Shown here: piece after piece, positions 25,841-33,500 of the stretch
Layout: each line of letters begins with the position of its first letter
Numbering within the stretch: position 1 is the first letter of the stretch
From: Microbispora oryzae
GTDB taxonomy: Bacteria > Actinomycetota > Actinomycetes > Streptosporangiales > Streptosporangiaceae
Length of the DNA stretch: 64,000 nucleotides
Direction: 5' to 3'
NCBI RefSeq assembly: GCF_017896165.1
Contig: NZ_JAFCNB010000014.1
Location: forward strand, 1 to 64,000
Notes under the pieces: generated by a model
Databases searched by the model: none
What the model saw: the letters and a program-made list of their open reading frames with translations, nothing else
What the model was told of the DNA's origin: nothing
Made by a program: the position numbers and the translations under genes

Positions 25841-26532
25841 ACACGGCCGCCTCACCGTCGACCAACGCTCAGATCAAGGTCCTGCTCGCCGATGACGAGG
25901 GCCTCGTGCGTTCCGGGTTCAGGGTCCTGCTCGACCTCGAGAACGACATCACGGTGGTGGGGGAGGCCGCCAACGGCGCCGAAGCCGTCGAACGGGCCCG
26001 CGCCACCCGCCCCGACGTCGTCCTCATGGACGTCCGCATGCCGCGGCTGGACGGGATCCAAGCCACCGCCCAGATCGCCAGGACGCACGGCTTGGAGCAG
26101 GTCCGAGTCCTCATCCTCACCACCTACGACACCGACGAGTACGTCTTCGACGCGTTGCAGGCCGGCGCCAGCGGCTTCCTGCTCAAAGACGCCGGGCCGG
26201 CTGAGCTCCTGCACGCCGTCCGGGTGGTCGCCGCCGGAGACGCGCTGCTCGCACCCCGGATCACCCGACGCCTTATCGGCCGGTTCGCCGCGCTGCGAAC
26301 AGTCGCCCGGGCCGCGGAGGACCGGCTCGCGGTGCTGACCGAGCGCGAGCGCGAAGTGCTGGCCCTGGTGGGGCGGGGACTGAGCAACCACGAGATCGGT
26401 GGCGAGTTGTTCGTCAGCCCGGCCACCGCGCGCACCCACGTCAGCCGCGCGATGACGAAACTGGGTGCGCGCGACCGTGCGCAACTGGTCGTCATCGCCT
26501 ATCAAACAGGACTGGTCAGCCCCGCGATGTAG
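25837..26532 (+). CDS. NarL/FixJ-family response regulator
   Basis: A 231-residue partner of the preceding kinase. The receiver domain has the acidic pair ADDE (19-21), phospho-acceptor Asp65 (LMDVRMPRLDG), the Thr of ILTTYD and LLKDAG with the conserved Lys. The C-terminal LuxR HTH reads LTEREREVLALVGRGLSNHE and SPATARTHVSR. Its 3' end overlaps the convergent amidohydrolase gene by 31 bp, an arrangement that allows antisense interference. Confidence 0.93.
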   Translation: MNTAASPSTNAQIKVLLADDEGLVRSGFRVLLDLENDITVVGEAANGAEAVERARATRPDVVLMDVRMPRLDGIQATAQIARTHGLEQVRVLILTTYDTDEYVFDALQAGASGFLLKDAGPAELLHAVRVVAAGDALLAPRITRRLIGRFAALRTVARAAEDRLAVLTEREREVLALVGRGLSNHEIGGELFVSPATARTHVSRAMTKLGARDRAQLVVIAYQTGLVSPAM

Positions 26533-27719
26533 GGCACGGCCGCTTCGGCGGTCGAACGGCGTAGCCGCGCCAGGTCCAGCCCGACGAGGAGCCCGTCGCG
26601 CTTGACGACGCGTCCGTCCACCACGACCGTGTGGACGTCGGCCGGGCCGAGTGAGGTGACCACCGCCCCCGCGACGTCACCGGTGCCGAGCAGGTGGCTC
26701 AGGCCGTCGAGCAGGACGAGATCGGCGCGTTTGCCGGCGGAGATCGTGCCGACGGCATCGTCGATGCCGATCGCGCGTGCGCTGTCGACGGTCGCGGCGG
26801 CGAGGATGCCGCCGGCCGGATGCATGGTGCCGGTGTGGGCGCGATGCGACCGGAGGGTGTCGCGCATCGGCTCGAACAGGTCGGCCGGGGCGTTGACGAC
26901 GACGTCGGTGCCGAGGCCCGCGCGTCCGCCCGCGTCGGCGAACCGGCTGAAGGCGGAGGCGCCGTGGCCCATCGTGGCCTCGACGATCGGGGTCACGGTG
27001 ACGCCGACGCCGTTGTCGGCCAGCAGTTCGGCGTCGTCGCCGGTCATGTTGTTGACGTGTACGAGCTGCAGGTGCGGGCCGAGCAGGCCGGCCTCGCCCA
27101 TGCGGCGCAACGGTGAGCCGGGGCCACCGCCGGCGTGCATCGAGACGACGAGGCCGAGTCGCCGGCCGAGCTCGATCTGCCGCACGGCCTCGTCCCAGGG
27201 ACCGTAGTCGGTGCCGAGGATCGCGAGTGCGCCGGTGATCCGGCCGCGAAGGTCCGCCATCCGTCGCACGTCCCGCTCGTCGTCCGGGTTCGCGTGCGCT
27301 ACGACGGCGCGGATGCCGGCGGTTGCGTAGGCGTCCAGCACGGCGTCGGTGTGCTCCGGTGTGCGGGTCGCGTTGCTCCAGTCGAAGACGGTGGTGATGC
27401 CCGCGTTGAGGGCCTCGGCGGCACCGAGCAGTGTCGCGTGGTGGGCTTCGCGCGGCCCGTAGCCGTTCAGAGCTCGGCCGAGCACCGCGGTCATGTACTC
27501 GGGCAACGTCATGTCCGGGCCGATCCCGCGCAGCGGCGCCTGCCAGACATGGCGGTGCCCGTCGACGAAGCCGGGCACGACCACCAGCCCGTCGGCGTCG
27601 ATCACTTCGGCCGCTTCCGCGCCCGGGGCGGAGCCGACCGAGATGATCTCGCCGTCGTCGACGAGGATGTCGGCGCGTTGTCCCGACGCCAGATGGCCAC
27701 CCTTGATCAACAGATCCAT
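26502..27719 (-). CDS. amidohydrolase-superfamily metal-dependent deaminase/hydrolase
   Basis: A 405-residue cytoplasmic enzyme of the TrzN/ATZ-like, cytosine-deaminase-related branch. Metal ligands appear as PGFVDGHRHVWQ (HxH, about residues 58-60), VSMHAGG, and GLGTDVVVN with the catalytic Asp; VHVNN is the strand before. The end (GTISAGKRADLVLLDG) is the standard C-terminal beta-sandwich. It probably deaminates or dechlorinates a heterocycle; the substrate is not predictable. ATG 27719 has GGGAGAAG upstream. It is divergent from a MarR regulator across two strong palindromes, so substrate-induced derepression is likely. Confidence 0.88.
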   Translation of the reverse strand: MDLLIKGGHLASGQRADILVDDGEIISVGSAPGAEAAEVIDADGLVVVPGFVDGHRHVWQAPLRGIGPDMTLPEYMTAVLGRALNGYGPREAHHATLLGAAEALNAGITTVFDWSNATRTPEHTDAVLDAYATAGIRAVVAHANPDDERDVRRMADLRGRITGALAILGTDYGPWDEAVRQIELGRRLGLVVSMHAGGGPGSPLRRMGEAGLLGPHLQLVHVNNMTGDDAELLADNGVGVTVTPIVEATMGHGASAFSRFADAGGRAGLGTDVVVNAPADLFEPMRDTLRSHRAHTGTMHPAGGILAAATVDSARAIGIDDAVGTISAGKRADLVLLDGLSHLLGTGDVAGAVVTSLGPADVHTVVVDGRVVKRDGLLVGLDLARLRRSTAEAAVPYIAGLTSPV

Positions 27720-27731
27720 TTCTTCTCCCAA

Positions 27732-27767
27732 ATAGCTTTTGGGAAAGCTATCCATAAAGCTTTATGG
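27732..27767. promoter_or_regulatory. double palindrome operator between amidohydrolase and marR-like gene
   Basis: ATAGCTTTTGGGAAAGCTAT (27732-27751, perfect 8-bp arms, 4-nt centre) directly abuts CCATAAAGCTTTATGG (27752-27767, a perfect 16-bp palindrome). Both share AAAGCT. They fill the 67-bp gap between the divergent genes and would cover both promoters, as expected for a MarR dimer pair. Confidence 0.78.
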
Positions 27768-27786
27768 GCGCAAGTACGATGTGCTG

Positions 27787-28287
27787 ATGGCCAGGGACAC
27801 AGTGGACGAGATCGCCGACGCCTGGCGCAGCGAACTGCCGGGCGTGGTCGGCATCGAGCTGGAGCTGAGCAAACGGGCCGCACGGCTGGCCGCGCTGCTC
27901 AACGCGCCCGTCGAGGCGGTGCTGGCGCGGCTGGGTCTGACCAAGGCGGAGTACGACATCCTCGCCGTGCTCAGGGCGTCCGGGAGGCCCTACCGGCTGC
28001 GTCCGTCGGCGCTGACCCAGCGGCTCGTGCTGACCTCCGGCGGCACCAGCAATGTGCTGCGCCGCCTCGCCGCCGCGGACCTGGTCGAACGCGACCCCGA
28101 CCCGTCCGACGCGCGCAGTTCGTGGGTGCGGCTCTCGGCGCGCGGGGTGAAGGTGGCGGAGGAGGCGGTACGGGCCGCCAGCGCCGCGCAGGCCGCCGCG
28201 CTCCGCGACGTGGCACCGCGCACAGCCGGTGCCGCCATCGACGCCCTTCGCGACGTACTGGTCGCTCTGGGCGACACGGCCGTGTAG
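27787..28287 (+). CDS. MarR-family regulator
   Basis: A 166-residue winged-helix regulator. LTKAEYDILAVLRASGRPYR and LRPSALTQRLVLTSGGTSNV form the recognition helix region; LVERDPDPSDARSSWVRLS is the canonical MarR wing (D-x-R-D/S-x-R pattern). N- and C-terminal helices supply dimerisation. ATG 27787 is chosen because the longer frame to 27739 would read through the operator; no clear ribosome site is visible. It probably represses the divergent amidohydrolase gene and itself. Confidence 0.9.
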   Translation: MARDTVDEIADAWRSELPGVVGIELELSKRAARLAALLNAPVEAVLARLGLTKAEYDILAVLRASGRPYRLRPSALTQRLVLTSGGTSNVLRRLAAADLVERDPDPSDARSSWVRLSARGVKVAEEAVRAASAAQAAALRDVAPRTAGAAIDALRDVLVALGDTAV

Positions 28288-28302
28288 GCCGCGGTTGGCC
28301 GC

Positions 28303-28324
28303 CGCGCCGATCGCCGTCGGCGCG
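28303..28324. terminator. bidirectional hairpin
   Basis: A perfect 8-bp stem CGCGCCGA / TCGGCGCG with a 6-nt loop lies between the convergent MarR (stop 28287) and TetR (stop 28382) genes. Confidence 0.55.
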
Positions 28325-28381
28325 AACGGGCACACGCACAGGTACGCCCGGAACGCCGGCACTCCACCGAGCGGGCGGCGC

Positions 28382-28921
28382 TCAGCTCGTGCCGTGGAGC
28401 GCGTCGACGCCCTTGCGCCAGGTGGTGTCGAGATCGGCGCCGGGTGGGAAGCGCTGGTTCAGTTCGAGGATGACCATGCCATGCGCGAAGGCCCAGACGG
28501 CCCGTGCGTGTTCGCGGTCACCGCCGGTGGCGTCGAGGAGCGGCTTTCCGGCCGCCTCCTCGACGCCGGGGGCAAGCAGGTCGCGGCGCAGGGGCCGCTC
28601 GGTCATCAGCCGGTAGAGGTTCGGCTGGCGGCGCGCGAAGTCGCGGTACGCGGCGATGAGGGCGGCGATCGGGGCGTCGGACCGATGGACGGCCTGCGCG
28701 AACAGGTCGGCCTGCTCCTCGAGGCCGACCGAGATCAGTGCCGCCTCCAGTGCCTGCTTGTCGTGGAGGTGCTCGTAGATCGAGGAGGCGCGGATTCCGA
28801 GTTGGGCGGCGAGGCGACGCATCGACAGTGCCTCGGGGCCTTCCCGCTCGAGGAGTTGCCGCGCGGCCCGCACGATCTCCTGGGCCCGTGGAGTGAGCCG
28901 GCTCAGTGCGTGGACAGGCAT
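28382..28921 (-). CDS. TetR-family regulator (WHG-type C-domain)
   Basis: A roughly 180-residue repressor. The N-terminal HTH reads IVRAARQLLEREGPEALSMR then LAAQLGIRASSIYEHLHDK, characteristic of TetR. The C-terminal ligand domain (ALIAAYRDFARRQPNLYRLM) matches the WHG class. ATG 28921 is preferred; a GTG three codons upstream is possible. It is divergent from a small membrane protein, with two near-identical palindromes in the 73-bp gap. It almost certainly controls both genes; the ligand is unknown. Confidence 0.9.
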   Translation of the reverse strand: MPVHALSRLTPRAQEIVRAARQLLEREGPEALSMRRLAAQLGIRASSIYEHLHDKQALEAALISVGLEEQADLFAQAVHRSDAPIAALIAAYRDFARRQPNLYRLMTERPLRRDLLAPGVEEAAGKPLLDATGGDREHARAVWAFAHGMVILELNQRFPPGADLDTTWRKGVDALHGTS

Positions 28922-28942
28922 CCGTCCCACTTTCTCGCGTTG

Positions 28943-28979
28943 CCTAACGGTGTTAGGTTAGCGGCCTAACGCCGTTAGG
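28943..28979. promoter_or_regulatory. twin TetR operators
   Basis: CCTAACGGTGTTAGG (28943-28957) and CCTAACGCCGTTAGG (28965-28979) are perfect 6-bp-arm palindromes with 3-nt centres, 22 bp apart, between the divergent TetR and membrane-protein genes. TAACNNNGTTA is a common TetR recognition form. Confidence 0.8.
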
Positions 28980-28994
28980 AAGAAGGTGGCGTCC

Positions 28995-29432
28995 ATGCCC
29001 GCCAGTGCCCCCTCCCCGCATGTCGAGACCGGCACCGGCTCCGGCCGGATCCGTGACCTCGTGGCACGGGCCCTGCTCGTCCTCGCCGCCGCCGGCGCCA
29101 TCGCCGCGGTGGCCGGTGCGGTGGGCGCAGTCGCGGACGCCGGACCGGCCACGCGGATGGTCGAGACCTGGCGCATGCTCGGCTTCGGCGTCTTCGCGGG
29201 TGTGTTCCTGCTGCTGGCCTACCGCCCCCGGCTCTACGCCGGGATCTGGGAGCTGGCCATCCTCAACAAGCTCGGCCTGACCCTGGCCGCCCTGTCGTTC
29301 GGCAGCGGGACCGACGGCGCCGGCACCGTGCTGATCGCCGACGGAGCGGTCACGATCATCCTGCTGGCCGCGTATGTGCTCAGCCGGGGCTGGACGGCCT
29401 GGGGTGCGCGATTCCGGTGCCCTGCCTGTTGA
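28995..29432 (+). CDS. small four-helix membrane protein of unknown function
   Basis: A 145-residue protein with four predicted membrane helices (ALLVLAAAGAIAAVAGAVGA; LGFGVFAGVFLLLAY; LAILNKLGLTLAALSFG; VLIADGAVTIILLAAYVLS) and a short RFRCPAC tail. I cannot name the family. ATG 28995 has AGAAGGTGG about 6 nt upstream. Control by the divergent TetR suggests a role in response to a small molecule, but this is inference from context. Confidence 0.78.
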   Translation: MPASAPSPHVETGTGSGRIRDLVARALLVLAAAGAIAAVAGAVGAVADAGPATRMVETWRMLGFGVFAGVFLLLAYRPRLYAGIWELAILNKLGLTLAALSFGSGTDGAGTVLIADGAVTIILLAAYVLSRGWTAWGARFRCPAC

Positions 29433-29494
29433 CGCGGCCGGGCCGAAGAAAAATGGAAGGCGCCGCCCGATCTTCACTGCCCATACTGGTCGGC

Positions 29495-29962
29495 ATGAAG
29501 CTTGCTGAGGCACTTGCGCTTCGCGCGGATGCGGCGCGCCGCGCCGAACAACTGCGTGCCCGCATCGCCGCCAGCGCCCGCTACCAGGAGGGCGAGGCGC
29601 CCGCCGAGGACGCCGCCGCCCTGCTGGCCGAAGCCGACGAGGTCCTCGGCGAACTGGAGTCGCTGATTCGGCGGATCAACCGCACCAACGCCTCCACCCG
29701 GCTCGAGACAGGCGGCACGCTGACCGACGCGCTGGCACGCCGAGACGTGCTGCGGCTGCGGCACGCCACAGTCACCTCCGCCGCGGGCGCCGCCGCCGGT
29801 GACGGGCAGCGTGGGTTCCGGCAGCTGCGCTCGGAACTGAAGATGATCCCGGCGCTTCCGGTGGCCGCGCTGCGTGCCCAGGCCGACGACTTCGCCCGGC
29901 AGCTACGCGAGGTCGACACGCTCATCCAGCGCACCAACTGGGAGGTCGACCTGCTGGACTGA
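29495..29962 (+). CDS. DIP1984-family protein
   Basis: A 155-residue soluble, strongly helical protein. The start MKLAEALALRADAARRAEQL, the middle LIRRINRTNAST...LTDALARRDVLRLRH and the end TNWEVDLLD are the conserved blocks of the DIP1984 family (also labelled septicolysin-like), which has no established biochemical function. It appears full length. ATG 29495 has no clear ribosome site; the transcript may be leaderless. Six nucleotides after the stop begins a large structured RNA candidate with a tRNA-like T-loop, suggesting that protein and RNA are expressed together. Confidence 0.88.
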   Translation: MKLAEALALRADAARRAEQLRARIAASARYQEGEAPAEDAAALLAEADEVLGELESLIRRINRTNASTRLETGGTLTDALARRDVLRLRHATVTSAAGAAAGDGQRGFRQLRSELKMIPALPVAALRAQADDFARQLREVDTLIQRTNWEVDLLD

Positions 29963-29967
29963 CAATC

Positions 29968-30093
29968 GGGTGCGGAGCGGGTAGCCGACGTGGAGGCGTG
30001 CACGAACCCGCGAGCCGGCGGGCGATCCGGCTCTCTCCTGGTGCGCCGAGGGCAGGCGCAGGGGTTCGATTCCCTGACACACACCGCATGCCC
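29968..30093 (+). ncRNA. tRNA-like structured RNA candidate
   Basis: About 126 nt fold by eye into a closed multi-arm structure. The closing stem is GGGTGCGG (29968-29975) with CCGCA-tg-CCC (30084-30093), 8 bp with a 2-nt bulge. Arm 1 is GCGGGT/ACCCGC (29977-29982/30006-30011), holding a D-arm-like GCC-GACGTGGA-GGC. Arm 2 is GAGCCGG/CCGGCTC (30012-30018/30027-30033). Arm 3 is TGCGCC/GGCGCA with a 7-nt loop (30042-30060). Arm 4 is GGGG-TTCGATT-CCCT (30061-30075), a canonical T-loop. It is not a normal tRNA: no anticodon arm and no T-arm/acceptor junction. It starts 6 nt after the DIP1984 stop. Confidence 0.5.
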
Positions 30094-30285
30094 AGCACAC
30101 CGCACAGGTGACGGCGCACAGGGCACGGCACACCACCAGGTGCAGATCCACGACGGCGAGGGCGGGCAAGGGGCATTCCGCACCCCGATCACACGGCCAC
30201 CGGCCGGCTACGAGCAGCGAAGATCCGGCGCCCGCAGCCGGTCGCATGCATGGCTCTACCGGTTTCAGCCGCTTATCCTGGGCGA

Positions 30286-30816
30286 ATGAAGATCGGCAAG
30301 CTTGGCGTGGCCGGCGGCGCCGTCCTCCTGGCGGTCGTCCTGCCGGGATGCTCGGCCGAGGGCGCCTCCCGCACGGACGATCTGAAGGTGAGTAGCCCGG
30401 CGTTCGCCGAGGGTGCCGCGATTCCCAAGAAGTTCGTGTGCGCCGAGCAGGGAGGTCAGGATGTCTCGCCTCCGCTGGCCTGGAGCGGCGTTCCCGAGTC
30501 CGCCCGCGAGCTCGCGATCGTGGCCGACGATCCGGATGCCCCCGGCGGGACGTACATCCACTGGATCGTGACCGGCGTCCCCGTGTCCGCGACGAGCGTG
30601 AGCGAGGGCCGGGCCGAGGGGAAGGCCCTGCCGGGCAGCAGCGGCAGGGCCGGCTACGCGGGCCCCTGCCCGCCCGGTGGCGTGCATCACTACCATTTCA
30701 TCGTCTACGCCCTGCCCGGCCCGATCACCCCGAGTGGTGACGCGAAAGCGGTGCACCAGCAGATCAAGGACGCGTCGATCTCCTCAGGCGAGACCGTCGG
30801 CACCTGGGGAAGCTGA
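30286..30816 (+). CDS. YbhB/YbcL (PEBP, RKIP-like) lipoprotein
   Basis: A 176-residue protein with a lipoprotein signal (MKIGKLGVAGGAVLLAVVLP, lipobox LPGC, Cys about residue 22). The mature part is a PEBP fold: DVSPPLAWSGVP, AIVADDPDAPGGTYIHW and GPCPPGGVHHYHFIVYALP are the conserved anion-pocket motifs. Bacterial members are of uncertain function; ligand binding or protease inhibition have been proposed for relatives. Membrane anchoring on the outer face of the cytoplasmic membrane is inferred from the lipobox. TATCCT about 8 nt upstream suggests a very short leader. Confidence 0.9.
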   Translation: MKIGKLGVAGGAVLLAVVLPGCSAEGASRTDDLKVSSPAFAEGAAIPKKFVCAEQGGQDVSPPLAWSGVPESARELAIVADDPDAPGGTYIHWIVTGVPVSATSVSEGRAEGKALPGSSGRAGYAGPCPPGGVHHYHFIVYALPGPITPSGDAKAVHQQIKDASISSGETVGTWGS

Positions 30817-30981
30817 TCCGAAGGAGGCGGGCCGCCAGGACCGTCGAGGGCAGTGACCACGAACGTTCGCCGAATGGGAATGGCGGCTCATCCGCTGGCG
30901 GGTTTGACTCGATCTTGCGGCGTCCACTTCGAGTACGGGTCGGGCGAACCAGCTGTCTTACGGGGACGGCCACCCGCTCAT

Positions 30982-31527
30982 TCAATGCCAGACGACGTTG
31001 TCGAGGAAGGCTTCGATGGCCGTCGTCACCTGGCCAAGGACCTCGGCGGTCTTGTATAGCGGTCCGGGCAGCTGCATGCCGTGATCGGCGCCGTCGACTT
31101 CGAGCAGGTGCGGCGTCAGCTCCCGTGCCAGCGCGCCATCCCAGAAGGCGTCCGCGGTGCCGCCGACGAGCAGGAAGGGTTCCGTGGCCCGGCGCAACGC
31201 GTCCGCGCACGCGGCCACCGTGAGCAGCGGCGTCAACCAGACCGCCGGCAGGCCGCGGTCTGCGGCCACCGCCGCACCGAATGAGCCGAGCGACTTGCCG
31301 ATCAGCAGCGGTGCCGGATGCTTTTCTACGACTGGCGTTACCTGCTCGCAGACCCAGAACGACTTCTCCTCCAAGGCGCAGCCCTCTGGCGGTGTCCACC
31401 AGATCCGTTCGAGGCCGGCGCCACGGCGGTGCGCCGCTTCGCTCGCGTAGGCGAGCGGCCCTGCCATCGGCCCGTACATGCCACCGGGGACGATAACGGC
31501 GTGCCGGTTCGATTCCCCGTAGCTCAT
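30982..31527 (-). CDS. small alpha/beta-hydrolase-fold protein
   Basis: A 181-residue enzyme-like protein. The nucleophile elbow is LLIGKSLGSFGAAVA (GKSLG with Ser), the acid strand is FLLVGGTADAFWDG, and the His loop is VDGADHGMQLPG, giving a complete Ser-Asp-His set. It is shorter than typical lipases, with no lid domain and no signal peptide; HAVIVPGGMYGPM at the start is the first strand and oxyanion loop. ATG 31527 is preferred over the extended frame, which runs into non-coding sequence. Substrate unknown. Confidence 0.72.
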   Translation of the reverse strand: MSYGESNRHAVIVPGGMYGPMAGPLAYASEAAHRRGAGLERIWWTPPEGCALEEKSFWVCEQVTPVVEKHPAPLLIGKSLGSFGAAVAADRGLPAVWLTPLLTVAACADALRRATEPFLLVGGTADAFWDGALARELTPHLLEVDGADHGMQLPGPLYKTAEVLGQVTTAIEAFLDNVVWH

Positions 31528-31642
31528 GGCCGAAAGATACCGGCATGCGGCGGGTTGAGGGGAGGGGATGGCCATCACCCACGACAGCCAAGCCCTGGAG
31601 CCGCTCGTGCGCGGCATCTCGCCGATCCGCTCCCGCCGCGGG

Positions 31643-32953
31643 CTAGGGCAGGTAGGGCGGCCGGGTGTCATACAGCCAGGTCCAGAAGAACGTCTCGAGC
31701 GGCCGGTGGGCGTAACGCTGGGCATGCGCGATGAACTCGCGCGTCGTCACCACACCGTGCCGGTTCGCGGCCGTCCAATCGCGGACCATCGCGAAGAACG
31801 CCGTGTCGCCGAGCGTGACTCTCAGGGCGTGCAAGGTCAGGGCCCCGCGCTTGTAAACCCGGTCGTCGAAGATGTTCTCCGGGCCGGGATCGGCGAGCAC
31901 GAGATCCTGGGGGAGCGACGCGAGCCTGTCGCGCCATCGCCGCGCGTGCTCGCCCGCGTGCTCGCCGCCGGAAGCCTCCGACCACACCCACTCCGCGTAG
32001 GTCGCGAAGCCTTCGTGCAGCCAGATGTCGCTCCAGTCGGCCAGCGTCAGGCTGTTGCCGAACCACTGGTGGGCGAGTTCGTGGGCGACGAGCCGTTCGT
32101 CGCGCCTGCGGCCGTCCACGTGGTTTCTGCCGAAGACGGACATGCCCTGCGCCTCGATCGGGATCTCCAGCTCGTCGTCGGCCACGACGACGGTGTACGC
32201 ACCGAACGGGTAGGGCCCGAACCGCTCCGCGAAGACGGCCAGCATCTGGTCCTGGCGGCCGAAGTCGTGTTTCACCTGGGCCGCGAGCCGCCTGGGGAAG
32301 GCCAGCGCCTGGGGGACCGTCCCCGGCAGCTCGGCCCTCTGGTAGAGCCCGATCTGGACGCTCGCCAGATAGGTCGCCATGGGCTCGTTCTGCTCGTACA
32401 CCCACGTCGTCCCCGACGCCGCCCTGTGCGTGGACGCCAGACGCCCGTTGGCGATCACCTGATAGGCCGAGGCCGTGGTGACCGAGATCCTGTAGGAGGC
32501 CTTGTTCCCCGGGCGGTCGTTGCACGGAAACCACGACGGCGCTCCGATGGGCTGGCTGGCGACGATGGCGCCGTCGGTCAGCTCCTCCCATCCGAGGCCG
32601 CCCCAGTGGCTGCGCACCGGGCGGGGGCTGCCCGAATATCTGACCTCGGCGATGACCGGCTCGCCAGGTGGCAGTGAGCGCCCGGGCGAGATCGTGAGCT
32701 TGCCGTCCCGGTGCGTGAACGGCACCTGCTCGCCGTCGACGAGCACCCGGGAGACCCGGAAGACACCGAGATCCAGCGCGAGCCGGTCGAGTGGCTCTTC
32801 GGCCACCACAGTGAGCCGGGCGACCCCGTCCAGGCGGTTGGGGCCGATCCGGTAGCCCAGTGTCAGGTCGTAATGATCGATCCGGTAGCTCTCGTCGCCG
32901 TGCCCGGCGAAGTAGGGGCGGTGCACGCTCACGTTCCGTTTGGTTTCCAGCAT
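31643..32953 (-). CDS. M1-family metallopeptidase
   Basis: A 436-residue zinc aminopeptidase-like enzyme. The zinc site is VAHELAHQWFGN (H291, E292, H295) with the third ligand in WLHEGFATYAEW. The N-terminal beta domain begins YFAGHGDESYRIDHYDL. The substrate-recognition GxMEN is replaced by EAQGM, as seen in many short actinobacterial M1 proteins, which lack the long C-terminal helical domain. No signal peptide. In relatives I would expect this gene right behind a Pls/PosA-type synthetase; here a laccase block and an NRPS fragment separate the two. Confidence 0.88.
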   Translation of the reverse strand: MLETKRNVSVHRPYFAGHGDESYRIDHYDLTLGYRIGPNRLDGVARLTVVAEEPLDRLALDLGVFRVSRVLVDGEQVPFTHRDGKLTISPGRSLPPGEPVIAEVRYSGSPRPVRSHWGGLGWEELTDGAIVASQPIGAPSWFPCNDRPGNKASYRISVTTASAYQVIANGRLASTHRAASGTTWVYEQNEPMATYLASVQIGLYQRAELPGTVPQALAFPRRLAAQVKHDFGRQDQMLAVFAERFGPYPFGAYTVVVADDELEIPIEAQGMSVFGRNHVDGRRRDERLVAHELAHQWFGNSLTLADWSDIWLHEGFATYAEWVWSEASGGEHAGEHARRWRDRLASLPQDLVLADPGPENIFDDRVYKRGALTLHALRVTLGDTAFFAMVRDWTAANRHGVVTTREFIAHAQRYAHRPLETFFWTWLYDTRPPYLP

Positions 32954-32998
32954 CAGTCGAGCATCAATCAGACGGCATCTCACTCGGACGGAGCCCAC

Positions 32999-33070
32999 CC
33001 GATCGTGGTGTCCGCCCTGGCCAGGGCCGCGGGCAGGACGACCCCGTGCGGACCGAGAGTAGCCCCCTTC
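32999..33070 (-). pseudogene. fragment of the NRPS C-terminal coding sequence
   Basis: The minus strand encodes ATLGPHGVVLPAA...ADTTIG, matching the last 40 codons of the NRPS-like gene whose own copy lies at about 37931-38003. Roughly 60 of 70 nucleotides agree. No other part of the gene accompanies it. It marks the left edge of the laccase block and probably records the rearrangement that inserted it. Confidence 0.7.
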
Positions 33071-33214
33071 CGGCGCCAGGCAGAACAGGCGGATGTTCCC
33101 CAATCGCCGGTAACGACTGTAGAGGGCGGAGCCGACCGGCCCATCGGCCGGTCGGCCCCTGTTCACTACGGTGGCGTCCCCGGTACGTACACCGTGATCG
33201 CCACGCCGGCCCGG

Positions 33215-33500
33215 TCAGCCGCAGCTGATCGCGTTGTAGGCGGTCTCGTAGGACGTGGTGACGTTCTTGCCATTGATGATCGATGTCCCGGTCACGGTTA
33301 CCTTGCCCGCGCCGATCTGCTTGGCCCGCGCGTTGAAGGACTGGTACGCCTGCTTGCCCGGGGCCACGTCGGCCACGGTCTTGGTGCCGTACGGGGAGGT
33401 CAGCGTCACGGTCGCCGGGACGTCGCCGTCGTTGACGGCCGTGACCGCGACGTACGCCGACGTTCCCATGCAGCGGGACGAGGCGGTAACGGTCAGCGGC
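33215..33500 (-). repeat. inverted copy A of a 285-bp C-terminal module
   Basis: The end of the cupredoxin gene. On the minus strand it is almost identical to 36288-36574 on the plus strand, from LTVTASSRC to AISCG-stop. See copy B. Confidence 0.85.

Noticed and set aside
30042-30083. An ordinary tRNA gene suggested by GGGG-TTCGATT-CCC
   Set aside because: No 7-bp acceptor stem stacked on the T-arm, no anticodon arm with a CU-N-NNN-type loop, and the 7-nt loop of the neighbouring hairpin (GAGGGCA) is not an anticodon loop. Kept only as a tRNA-like RNA candidate.
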